From an uncultured Acidimicrobiaceae bacterium (lineage in GTDB: Bacteria > Actinomycetota > Acidimicrobiia > Acidimicrobiales > MedAcidi-G1), in NCBI GenBank assembly GCA_913054115.1, contig CAJXIS010000177.1, positions 1-5,050 on the forward strand: a stretch of 5,050 nt of DNA, in the 5' to 3' direction. The notes under the pieces were generated by a model. It did no database searches. It was not told where the DNA came from and was given only the letters and a program-made list of their open reading frames with translations. Position 1 is the first letter of the stretch. Each line of letters begins with the position of its first letter. Shown here one piece after another: positions 1 through 5,050 of this stretch. The translations under genes and the position numbers were made by a program.

Positions 1-663
1 CCGTTCCGGTCCAGTGGTGGTGGGAGGGGTGGTGGTGGGAGGGGTGGTGGTGGGCAACTCGAAGCGCGAGCGGGCCTCCTGGGCCGATCGGTCGGAGATG
101 ATCCGCCCGGCGCCGACCAGGGCAACGGCCGTGGCCGACATGCCCCCCGCATAGGCGAGAAAGCTCCGGCGGTCGGCGTACTTGATTCGGGGATCTTCGA
201 ATACCGGCTCGTCGGCGGGGAGAGGGCGATCCGGGACTCGTGCACCTCCCCTCATCACGGCCAATCCCGCCAGAACCATGAACGTGGCGAGCAGCCAGCT
301 GGGGCCGGTCGATGCGAGGGGGCTGCGGGACATGGCCCACCCGCCGATGGCGCCGAACACCAGCAAGGCGACCGGCAACCTCGAGGGCGTCAGCGAGGAC
401 GACAGCGCTCCCAGCAGGAGGGCGACGGCCGTGATGCCGACAAGGAGCAACGGCTTCTGCGCCGTGCCGAGCGTGTTGATCGACGCCCGCACGATGGCCC
501 CCGGCGCCACGTCGATGACGAGGTCGCCGATTGCGACGACCGGCGAGATCAGGCGACTTGACAGGCTCGAGGCGAACTGGCCGACCGCCAGGGCGACGGC
601 CGCAACGAGAAGTCCTGTGGTGAACCCTCGGAGGCGAGCGTCAACGCCCATTCCCGTGCGCAT
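1..663 (-). CDS. Membrane-anchored molybdopterin-dependent oxidoreductase, sulfite oxidase/YedY superfamily (N-terminal 221 residues; C-terminus beyond the left edge)
   Basis: Reading the minus strand from the ATG at 663-661 gives 221 codons with no stop, running off the left edge. Hydrophobic, probably membrane-spanning segments lie at about residues 14-34, 70-90, 97-111 and 121-138. Between the first two is SPVVAIGDLVIDVAP followed by INTLGTAQKP, which I recognise from the membrane domain of actinobacterial molybdopterin-dependent oxidoreductases (usual form VVAVGdxVIDltPgxvk, then TFGTxDKp). Residues 164-188 begin DRRSFLAYAGG and continue as a fifth hydrophobic stretch, resembling an internal twin-arginine motif. 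A Thr/Pro linker follows (204-217), where the family normally turns to the Moco-binding domain. That catalytic domain is outside the window, so its cofactor Cys and substrate cannot be checked. No other start codon lies in frame between the preceding gene's stop and this ATG. No Shine-Dalgarno sequence is visible, but a TACGCT box sits 6 nt upstream. The family call is from memory of its N-terminal region; the substrate is unknown. Confidence 0.8.
   Translation of the reverse strand, partial: MRTGMGVDARLRGFTTGLLVAAVALAVGQFASSLSSRLISPVVAIGDLVIDVAPGAIVRASINTLGTAQKPLLLVGITAVALLLGALSSSLTPSRLPVALLVFGAIGGWAMSRSPLASTGPSWLLATFMVLAGLAVMRGGARVPDRPLPADEPVFEDPRIKYADRRSFLAYAGGMSATAVALVGAGRIISDRSAQEARSRFELPTTTPPTTTPPTTTGPER
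13..54 (-). repeat. 15-bp in-frame tandem repeat encoding a Thr/Pro linker
   Basis: On the minus strand the unit CCCACCACCACCCCT occurs twice, followed by a shortened copy CCCACCACCACT, about 2.8 units in all. It encodes PTTTP PTTTP PTTT. It lies between the last hydrophobic segment (with RRSFL) and the expected catalytic domain of the oxidoreductase, so it is probably a flexible spacer on the outer side of the membrane. The unit is a multiple of three, so copy-number change keeps the frame. Confidence 0.85.
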
Positions 664-669
664 GGTGCG

Positions 670-675
670 AGCGTA
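670..675 (-). promoter_or_regulatory. Candidate -10 box (TACGCT) for a leaderless transcript of the oxidoreductase gene
   Basis: TACGCT fits the actinobacterial -10 pattern TANNNT and is followed by six bases (CGCACC) and then the ATG, which would put the transcription start at or next to the A of the start codon. No Shine-Dalgarno sequence is present. No convincing -35 hexamer is seen at 16-19 bp spacing. The 36-bp gap (664-699) that holds the box contains no convincing terminator. Support comes from a near-copy of the same arrangement before the neighbouring gene. Inferred from sequence only. Confidence 0.4.
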
Positions 676-699
676 GGAGCCTGAGCGCCTGCCCCTGGG

Positions 700-2025
700 T
701 CAGGTACCGGCGAGCCCGGCCACGAGCCGGTCGATGATCTCGTCGAGCACTTCGGGCGAGGTGCCGAAGTTGAGCCGGACATGGCCGTCGCCGCCCGCTC
801 CGAACTTCGGCCCACTTTCACAGGCCACGCCGGTCAGCGCCCGCAGCCACGTCGATGGGCGGTCACCGGGCTCGAAGGCGGAGAGGTCCAGCCAGGCGAG
901 GAACGTGGATTCGGGGAGGTGGATCCCCACCTCGGGAAGTTCTGCATGGAGGCGGTCGACGAGGCGGTGTCGGTTGGTGTCGAGGGTCGCCCTGAGGTCG
1001 TCGACCCATGCGTCGCCGGTGTCCCATGCAGCGATCGAGGCCTCGCAGCCGAAGCGGTTCGGAGCGGTCAGGAGGTTGTCAGGGATCGCGGCCAGGACTG
1101 CATGGAGACGCTCGTCGCCACACACCGTGACGGCACATCGCAGGCCGCCGATGGCGAAGGTCTTGATGCCGGACGTGACGGCGATCGTGCAGGAGGCGGC
1201 GCCCGGGATCGTCAGCGTCGGCACATGCACGGCCCCCGGGTGGACGAGGTCGTAGTGGATCTCGTCGGACACGATGATGAGGTCGTGCTCGATGGCGAGT
1301 TCGACGATGCGGGTGAGTTGCGCTGCCGTCAGGACCCGTCCGGTCGGGTTCTGCGGATGGCAGAGGAGGAGCAGGCGGATCGACGGGTCGCCCTCGAGCA
1401 GCGCCTGGAGGTGGTCGAGGTCGTAGTGCCAGCCGGCATCGTCACGCACGAGGTTCCACTTGACGACCTCCCGCTCCGTGGTCGGGCCGAGCTCATGGAA
1501 CGGGTAGTAGACGGGGTCGGAGAGCACGATCTTCTGGTCGGGTCGGGTGAACGCCTGAACGCTCGCCCAGACGCCCTGGACCACGTTGTTCGTCGGGCGG
1601 ACCAGTCCGTCCTCGGGCGACCAGCCGTGTCGCCGAGTGGCCCAGCGACAGAACGCCTCGACCATGGATTCGTTGGCGTCGTGGTAGCCGTAGGCGCCGG
1701 CATCGACCAGCTGTCGCAGCCGTTCGTGCACGGCGGGCGGTTGCCCGAGGTCGTGCTCGGCCACCCAGGCGGGGACGACGTCGGAGTCGTACTTGGTCCA
1801 CTTGACGACACCCGCAGCCCGCCGCGCAGCGCGATCGACGATGTGGTCAGAAGGGAGGTCAGCAGGGAGGTCGGCAGCGAGGCCAACGATGTGGTCGGCA
1901 GCGGGGTCGGGAGGGAGGTCGGGAGGGAGGCCAACGATGTGGTCGGGAGGGAGGTCGGGAGGGAGGTCGGAAGGGAGGCCAACGATGTGGTCGGCGGCGG
2001 GGTCGGCAGGGAGGGATTCAAGCAT
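700..2025 (-). CDS. MalY/PatB-family PLP-dependent aminotransferase, probable C-S beta-lyase, with a repeat-built N-terminal extension
   Basis: A 441-residue fold-type I PLP enzyme. The family core starts near residue 60 (DHIVDRAARR, then VVKWTKYDSDVVPAWVAEHD, matching the family's SVKWdkyd...lPmWVAdMDF). Landmarks follow in the right order: AYGYHD (111-116), the PVYYPF substrate-side motif (171-176), HPQNPTGR (223-230, PLP-contacting Asn226), SDEIHYDL (253-260, Asp254 pairing with the pyridine nitrogen), TSGIKTFAIGGLRC (284-297, Schiff-base Lys288) and HVRLNFGTS (415-423, Arg417 expected to bind the substrate carboxylate). No key residue is missing. Family members cleave cystathionine or cysteine conjugates to a thiol, pyruvate and ammonia in the cytoplasm; some act as aminotransferases, and E. 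coli MalY also represses the maltose regulon. Which applies here cannot be told. The core is about 380 residues, near the family norm; residues 1-60 are extra. The ATG is chosen because no other start lies in frame before the core except a CTG just upstream, and because of the TACGAT box 6 nt before it. It follows the hydrolase-like gene by 17 bp. Confidence 0.92.
   Translation of the reverse strand: MLESLPADPAADHIVGLPSDLPPDLPPDHIVGLPPDLPPDPAADHIVGLAADLPADLPSDHIVDRAARRAAGVVKWTKYDSDVVPAWVAEHDLGQPPAVHERLRQLVDAGAYGYHDANESMVEAFCRWATRRHGWSPEDGLVRPTNNVVQGVWASVQAFTRPDQKIVLSDPVYYPFHELGPTTEREVVKWNLVRDDAGWHYDLDHLQALLEGDPSIRLLLLCHPQNPTGRVLTAAQLTRIVELAIEHDLIIVSDEIHYDLVHPGAVHVPTLTIPGAASCTIAVTSGIKTFAIGGLRCAVTVCGDERLHAVLAAIPDNLLTAPNRFGCEASIAAWDTGDAWVDDLRATLDTNRHRLVDRLHAELPEVGIHLPESTFLAWLDLSAFEPGDRPSTWLRALTGVACESGPKFGAGGDGHVRLNFGTSPEVLDEIIDRLVAGLAGT
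1837..2016 (-). repeat. 48-bp tandem repeat (about 3.8 units) encoding the N-terminal extension of the C-S lyase
   Basis: Units begin (plus-strand view) with the 12-mer [AG]ACGATGTGGTC at 1837, 1885, 1933 and 1981, exactly 48 bp apart. Each encodes 16 residues of the form DHIV-GLPP-DLPP-DLPP with small variations. Within the unit a 12-bp sub-repeat coding (G/D)LPP is visible. The copy nearest the enzyme core runs straight into the family's natural N-terminal region (DHIVDRAARR), so the array probably grew by duplication of the gene's own 5' end. There are no unique spacers, so it is not a CRISPR array. The coding phase is kept in every copy. Confidence 0.92.
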
Positions 2026-2031
2026 CAGGCG

Positions 2032-2037
2032 ATCGTA
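2032..2037 (-). promoter_or_regulatory. Candidate -10 box (TACGAT) for a leaderless transcript of the C-S lyase gene
   Basis: TACGAT matches TANNNT and is followed by CGCCTG and then the ATG, the same 6-nt spacing as before the oxidoreductase gene. The 17-nt strings ending in ATG (CCTACGATCGCCTGATG here, CCTACGCTCGCACCATG there) agree at 13 of 17 positions. No Shine-Dalgarno sequence precedes the ATG. No good -35 hexamer is seen; any such element would lie inside the end of the upstream gene. It supports the ATG at 2025, so the repeat extension is probably translated. Inferred from sequence only. Confidence 0.4.
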
Positions 2038-2042
2038 GGCGG

Positions 2043-5000
2043 CTATGGGGCCTCGACCGTCAGCACGCCGTAGGCGTCGAGGCGCGGAATCGTCACCTGG
2101 ATCTGGCCGTCCGCGACGCTGAAGTCGAGGGATTCTCCTCCGGGATTGTCGGGAGTGGTCCAGCGGACGACAGAAGGCGTGTCGGATGCGGACGGGAAGC
2201 TGATCGGGGCGTCTTCGACGGGTCGCATCGTGTCCGACTCGGCGTCCCAGTCGAAGTTGACCAGGTGGAGGACCTCGCGCCCAGAGGCGTGGTCCCGGAA
2301 GCGGTGCACGTGGACGAGGGGACCGAGTTCGGACATCGGGTCACGGGTCTCGAACGCGTCGCGCAGTTCGCGCTGGAAGTCGGCCAGTTGGGAGGGCGCC
2401 AGGTCGCCGTCGTAGCGCGACGCCAGGTTGTCGCCACCCGGGAGCATCAGGACCTCGCCGGTCCAGGTGATCGACCGTTCGCCCTGATCCGGATAGGCGA
2501 AGTCCCGCGTCCCGGCCTCGCCGAAGACGACCAGCCGGCCGCCGCCATCGAGATAGCCCTGCAGGTTGGCGACTTCGGCATCGGTCATGTGCCGGGTGTC
2601 CGGGAGCACGATCAGGGAGTAGTTGGCGAGCTGTTCGGGCGTGACCTGCCGGTCGACCCAGCGCACCGTGCCCGGCCCCATGTCGGGATCGCCCTGGTAG
2701 AGGACGTCATAGGAGAGGTGGCTGTCCTCGAGCAGGCGGGCGGCGCCGTAGAACGTCCCGACCTCGACCGGTGCCCGACCGACGTCGCCCATGTGGTTGC
2801 CGAGCGAGTAGTAGAGGCCGACCTCGTTGTCGGTGGCGGTGAACAGTCCCGGGTCCGACTGGATCAGGTTGAAGAACCGGTCGACGGCGTCGTTCGAACG
2901 GGTGTCCTGCGACTGGGCGACCCCGCCCGAGGCGTAGACGTCGGCGAGGAACGTGACCGTGAGCGGCGTGTCGCTGTCGCCATGGGGGGTCAGGGCCTGT
3001 CCCGGGTAGAACATCGGCGAGAAGCGCCTGCCCATGCCGGCCATGGCCTTGAAAAACGACGTGAAGTTGCGCTCCGGCCAACGAGCGTCCCGTGTCGACA
3101 ACTCGCCCATCGGCAGGTCGGCGACGGCTGCGGTGACCGCTGCGTTGCCCCAGCCGAGGCCGTTGTAGCCGTTGATCGAGAGGTACCAGGGCCGGCCCGC
3201 CTCGGCGCCGGCCGCCTTGCCGGTGTCGCTGATCGCCTCGTAGACCTCGCGTAGCCGCATCCGGTTGAAGTAGTCGAGGTCCGACGGGGTTTCCGAGATG
3301 ACGAGCCCGACCAGCGGCTGTGCCCTCGCGACCGTGTCACCAAAGGTGAACTTGAAGGTCTCTCCGGTCCAGGTCTCGCCGGCCTCGACCGGGCGACCGA
3401 GCACCTCCGACCACCAGCGCGCCGTGAAGTACTGGCCGGGGTCCGACTGCGTGTCGACGAAGACCGGCATTGCCTTGATCTCCTCCAGCCAGTCGAACGT
3501 GGTGATGTCGCCGATCCCCTTCGCCGCCAGCTCATCGGGCGTGTAGCGGGCCTCGAGATAGTCGCGGAAGCCGGACATGACCGCAGGCCCGAAGTCGTGC
3601 GCCCGCCCAGGCCCGAGCGACCCCCAGCCCTCGTCGAAGGCGATGCCCGTGGTGCCTGCCCCGACCTGGGTGCGGATCACGCCGAGCATGAACTCCAGCC
3701 AGTTGTCGGAGGCGTTGCTCAGCCGCGGCGGCCGGACCCACCCGTTCTCACCGGGGGTGGGGTCGAAGCCTGTCTCGCCGTCGAAGTCGGTCGTCAGGCC
3801 GTCGACCATGATCGACGGATAGTCCTCGACGATGCCCTGCCAGCCGGCCACCCCCTCCTCCACCCAGCTGAAGGGGTGGTAGGTGAGGTAGACCCGCCCG
3901 GCTTCGGTGTACAACTCGAGGCAGGCCCGCATGAATGGGGTCGCGTCCTCGTCGGTGATCAGCCGCGGGCAGGCGTCCCAGGCCCCGTCGAGGCGTACCG
4001 CCGCCTCATCCGCCGGGTCGTCGGACAATTCGTTGCCGAGCACGAACGTCGCCCCCGGGTAGGGGTCGGGGAGTGGTGCCGGCGGCCCGAGCGGCTCGAT
4101 GCCCGTGCAACGCATGTCCTCGAGTCGGACCGATTCGGGAGGAGCGCCGATCGGCCACGGGTAGTCACCGTTGCCGCAGCGGGTTTCCCCGCTGAAAAAC
4201 ACATCGGTCAGGTCGGCACCGCGCAGGTCCGAGCCGAACAGCGAGAACTCGAGGTTCTGCCCGCTGAGGTCGGCACCCCGCAGGTCGGCCCGTTGGACAC
4301 CGGTGTCCCACTGGCCGAACCGGGCGCCGACGAACGAGGCATCGGAAAGGTCGGCACCGGCGAGGTCGGTCTCCCAGAACACCGAGTTGGCGAGGTTGCT
4401 GCCGCTCAGATCGGCCCCTCGGAGGTCGGCGTAGCTGAAATCCGAGCAGGACAGGTCGAGGCCCGAGAAGTCCATGCCGGCGAGGTCCATCGTCGAGAAG
4501 TCGCGTCCGTCGCTGCAGTTGTGCAACAGCACCTGTTCGAGTCCGTTCAGTCCGACGTTGTTGCACTGCTTCTCCCGACTCCCGTCGAGGTAGGACCCGA
4601 GCAGGTACCACTCGTCCTGTTGGCACATGGTGTGGGAGAAGCGGTCGCTGCCGGAAGACTCAGGTGGCAGGTGCGAGACGAACACGAAGCCCGACAACTG
4701 GGTGAATTCGTCGACGAGCGCGCCGTCGAGGTCGGCGTACTCCAGGTCGGCGCCGCTGAAGTTCGCACCGCGCAGGTCCGCTCCGGTGAAGTCGGCACAC
4801 CGCAGGCTCTCGTCGATGAAGTCCTGCCCGGAGAGATCCTGCCCGGAGAGGTCGCTGCCCTCGTCCGGCGGGCAGTTGGCGGCGATGGCGGCCTGCATCG
4901 CCCGGTGGGTGGGCCAGATGGTGGGGTCGAACGGTTCCGGCCAGGGTGCGACGGGAGGCCCCGGCACCGTGGTGGGAGTGGGAGTGGAAGTGGTGGTGGG

Positions 5001-5050
5001 AGTGGGAGTGGGAGTGGGAGTGGGAGTGGGAGTGGGAGTGGGAGTGGGAG
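2043..5050 (-). CDS. Exported-looking pentapeptide-repeat protein fused to a glycoside-hydrolase-like (GH42/GHL6-type) barrel with trimerisation domain (N-terminus beyond the right edge)
   Basis: 1001 codons and a TAG stop are visible. Residues are numbered here from the GTG codon at 4967-4965, which is probably an internal Val: the frame stays open upstream as a Pro-Thr linker to the edge and no ribosome site precedes the GTG. Order: Pro-Thr linker; residues 39-85 pentapeptide repeats; 86-154 a Cys-containing insert; 155-260 more pentapeptide repeats; 261-305 a Pro-rich linker; about 306-700 a barrel-like region with RVYLTYHPFSWVEEG, then W423...TGIAFDEGWGS (440-450) and FRDYLEARYTPDELAAKGI, typical of GH42-like and 'hypothetical glycosyl hydrolase' families; 711-880 a GH42 trimerisation/amidotransferase-like fold (YSLIVLPDTRHMTDAEV, GGGRLVVFGEAG); 880-974 a C-terminal beta region with HLVNFDWD. 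All ten Cys lie in residues 32-349, fitting disulfides in an exported protein. A signal peptide or lipobox should lie just outside the window. Substrate is unknown; hydrolase activity is inferred from fold resemblance only. Confidence 0.8.
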   Translation of the reverse strand, partial: PTPTPTPTPTPTPTPTPTTTSTPTPTTVPGPPVAPWPEPFDPTIWPTHRAMQAAIAANCPPDEGSDLSGQDLSGQDFIDESLRCADFTGADLRGANFSGADLEYADLDGALVDEFTQLSGFVFVSHLPPESSGSDRFSHTMCQQDEWYLLGSYLDGSREKQCNNVGLNGLEQVLLHNCSDGRDFSTMDLAGMDFSGLDLSCSDFSYADLRGADLSGSNLANSVFWETDLAGADLSDASFVGARFGQWDTGVQRADLRGADLSGQNLEFSLFGSDLRGADLTDVFFSGETRCGNGDYPWPIGAPPESVRLEDMRCTGIEPLGPPAPLPDPYPGATFVLGNELSDDPADEAAVRLDGAWDACPRLITDEDATPFMRACLELYTEAGRVYLTYHPFSWVEEGVAGWQGIVEDYPSIMVDGLTTDFDGETGFDPTPGENGWVRPPRLSNASDNWLEFMLGVIRTQVGAGTTGIAFDEGWGSLGPGRAHDFGPAVMSGFRDYLEARYTPDELAAKGIGDITTFDWLEEIKAMPVFVDTQSDPGQYFTARWWSEVLGRPVEAGETWTGETFKFTFGDTVARAQPLVGLVISETPSDLDYFNRMRLREVYEAISDTGKAAGAEAGRPWYLSINGYNGLGWGNAAVTAAVADLPMGELSTRDARWPERNFTSFFKAMAGMGRRFSPMFYPGQALTPHGDSDTPLTVTFLADVYASGGVAQSQDTRSNDAVDRFFNLIQSDPGLFTATDNEVGLYYSLGNHMGDVGRAPVEVGTFYGAARLLEDSHLSYDVLYQGDPDMGPGTVRWVDRQVTPEQLANYSLIVLPDTRHMTDAEVANLQGYLDGGGRLVVFGEAGTRDFAYPDQGERSITWTGEVLMLPGGDNLASRYDGDLAPSQLADFQRELRDAFETRDPMSELGPLVHVHRFRDHASGREVLHLVNFDWDAESDTMRPVEDAPISFPSASDTPSVVRWTTPDNPGGESLDFSVADGQIQVTIPRLDAYGVLTVEAP
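4188..4505 (-). repeat. Second pentapeptide-repeat block (15-bp coding periodicity)
   Basis: Residues 155-260 follow the A(D/N)LxX pattern of pentapeptide-repeat proteins: MDLAG MDFSG LDLSC SDFSY ADLRG ADLSG SNLAN, later TDLAG ADLSD ASFVG ARFGQ, and after a short break ADLRG ADLSG QNLEF SLFGS DLRGADL. Such repeats form a right-handed quadrilateral beta-helix with Leu/Phe inside. The break at about 219-226 (QWDTGVQR) probably makes a loop. At DNA level the code for DLRG and DLSG recurs (plus-strand GAGGTCGGC, CAGGTCGGC), but copies are diverged, so this is an old protein repeat rather than recent DNA duplication. Confidence 0.88.
4713..4853 (-). repeat. First pentapeptide-repeat block
   Basis: Residues 39-85 read SDLSG QDLSG QDFID ESLRC ADFTG ADLRG ANFSG ADLEY ADLDG ALV, about nine consecutive pentapeptide units. 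The first two (DLSGQ DLSGQ) are nearly identical at DNA level, with plus-strand GTCCTGCCCGGAGAGATC and then CTGCCCGGAGAGGTC, so a recent one-unit duplication is possible. The block is separated from the second one by about 70 residues without the pattern that contain Cys115, Cys135 and Cys151. Confidence 0.88.
4974..5050 (-). repeat. Hexanucleotide (CCCACT)n tandem repeat encoding a Pro-Thr linker, reaching the right edge
   Basis: From 4998 to 5050 the plus strand is an uninterrupted (GGGAGT) array of almost nine units; 4974-4997 holds decayed units (GGGAGT GGGAGT GGAAGT GGTGGT). In the minus-strand reading frame of the large protein it encodes (PT)n with TTSTPTPTT at its downstream end. The array continues beyond the window, so its length is unknown. 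Linkers of this kind commonly follow signal peptides or lipoprotein anchors or separate domains in secreted actinobacterial proteins. Such arrays are prone to slippage and assembly errors. Confidence 0.93.

Noticed and set aside
182..676. Plus-strand open frame of 164 codons at the left end
   Set aside because: The minus strand here encodes a coherent membrane protein with several hydrophobic segments and a recognisable family motif. The plus-strand product is Arg/Pro/Ser/Thr-rich, typical of the antisense of a membrane-protein gene.
664..699. Intrinsic terminator between the C-S lyase and the oxidoreductase
   Set aside because: Only a 4-bp CCTG/CAGG inverted pair is visible, with no long stem and no T-run; the gap is better explained as a promoter or operon spacer.
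1837..2016. CRISPR-like array
   Set aside because: Period is 48 bp but there are no unique spacers: the whole unit is repeated and translated in frame as the lyase N-terminus.
781..2073. Long plus-strand open frame (430 codons) opposite the C-S lyase
   Set aside because: The opposite strand has an unmistakable PLP-enzyme with all motifs in order. The plus-strand product is Arg/Val/Gly/Asp-rich with no recognisable domain, as expected for the antisense of a GC-rich gene, and its C-terminal repeats are just the 48-bp array read backwards.
2265..3254. Plus-strand open frame of 329 codons inside the hydrolase-like gene
   Set aside because: Low-complexity Val/Arg/Gly composition without motifs, lying wholly antisense to a protein with clear domain signatures; a frame kept open by high GC.
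4188..4853. Qnr/MfpA-type gyrase-protecting pentapeptide protein
   Set aside because: Those are free-standing cytosolic proteins of about 180-220 residues. Here the repeats are interrupted, Cys-containing, preceded by a Pro-Thr linker and fused to a hydrolase-like region, so export is more likely than gyrase binding.

Overview
The window is high-GC DNA with three genes packed head to tail on the minus strand. Very high GC, GC-rich third codon positions, no clear Shine-Dalgarno sequences, and two start codons preceded by a TANNNT box at the spacing of leaderless transcripts all suggest an actinobacterium. An environmental Acidimicrobiia-like lineage is my guess for the class, and it is only a guess.

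Layout in transcription order, from right to left. (1) 5050 to 2043: a very large exported-looking protein, cut by the right edge at its N-terminal side. It has a Pro-Thr linker, two blocks of pentapeptide repeats flanking a Cys-containing insert, then a glycoside-hydrolase-like barrel, a GH42-type trimerisation (glutamine-amidotransferase-like) region and a C-terminal beta region. (2) 2025 to 700: a MalY/PatB-family PLP-dependent C-S lyase or aminotransferase with all key PLP residues. It carries an extra N-terminal segment of about 60 residues encoded by a perfectly phased 48-bp tandem repeat. (3) 663 to 1: the N-terminal part of a membrane-anchored molybdopterin-dependent oxidoreductase of the sulfite oxidase/YedY superfamily, cut by the left edge just before its catalytic domain.

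The gaps are 17 bp and 36 bp, so the genes could be co-transcribed. The two downstream genes are nevertheless each preceded by nearly the same 14-nt sequence (CCTACG[A/C]TCGC plus three bases) directly abutting the ATG. This looks like a -10 box placed for leaderless transcription, so each may also have its own promoter. MalY-type C-S lyases and sulfite-oxidase-type enzymes both touch sulfur chemistry, so a functional link is possible but unproven. The hydrolase-like gene has no obvious metabolic link to them.

Each of the three genes carries its own in-frame low-complexity tandem repeat (6-bp, 48-bp and 15-bp units). All units are multiples of three, so copy-number change would alter protein length without breaking the frame. 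I saw no RNA genes, mobile elements, CRISPR arrays or convincing intrinsic terminators. I did not find strong evidence for a new multi-gene system. The most unusual items are the pentapeptide/hydrolase fusion and the repeat-built N-terminus of the C-S lyase.
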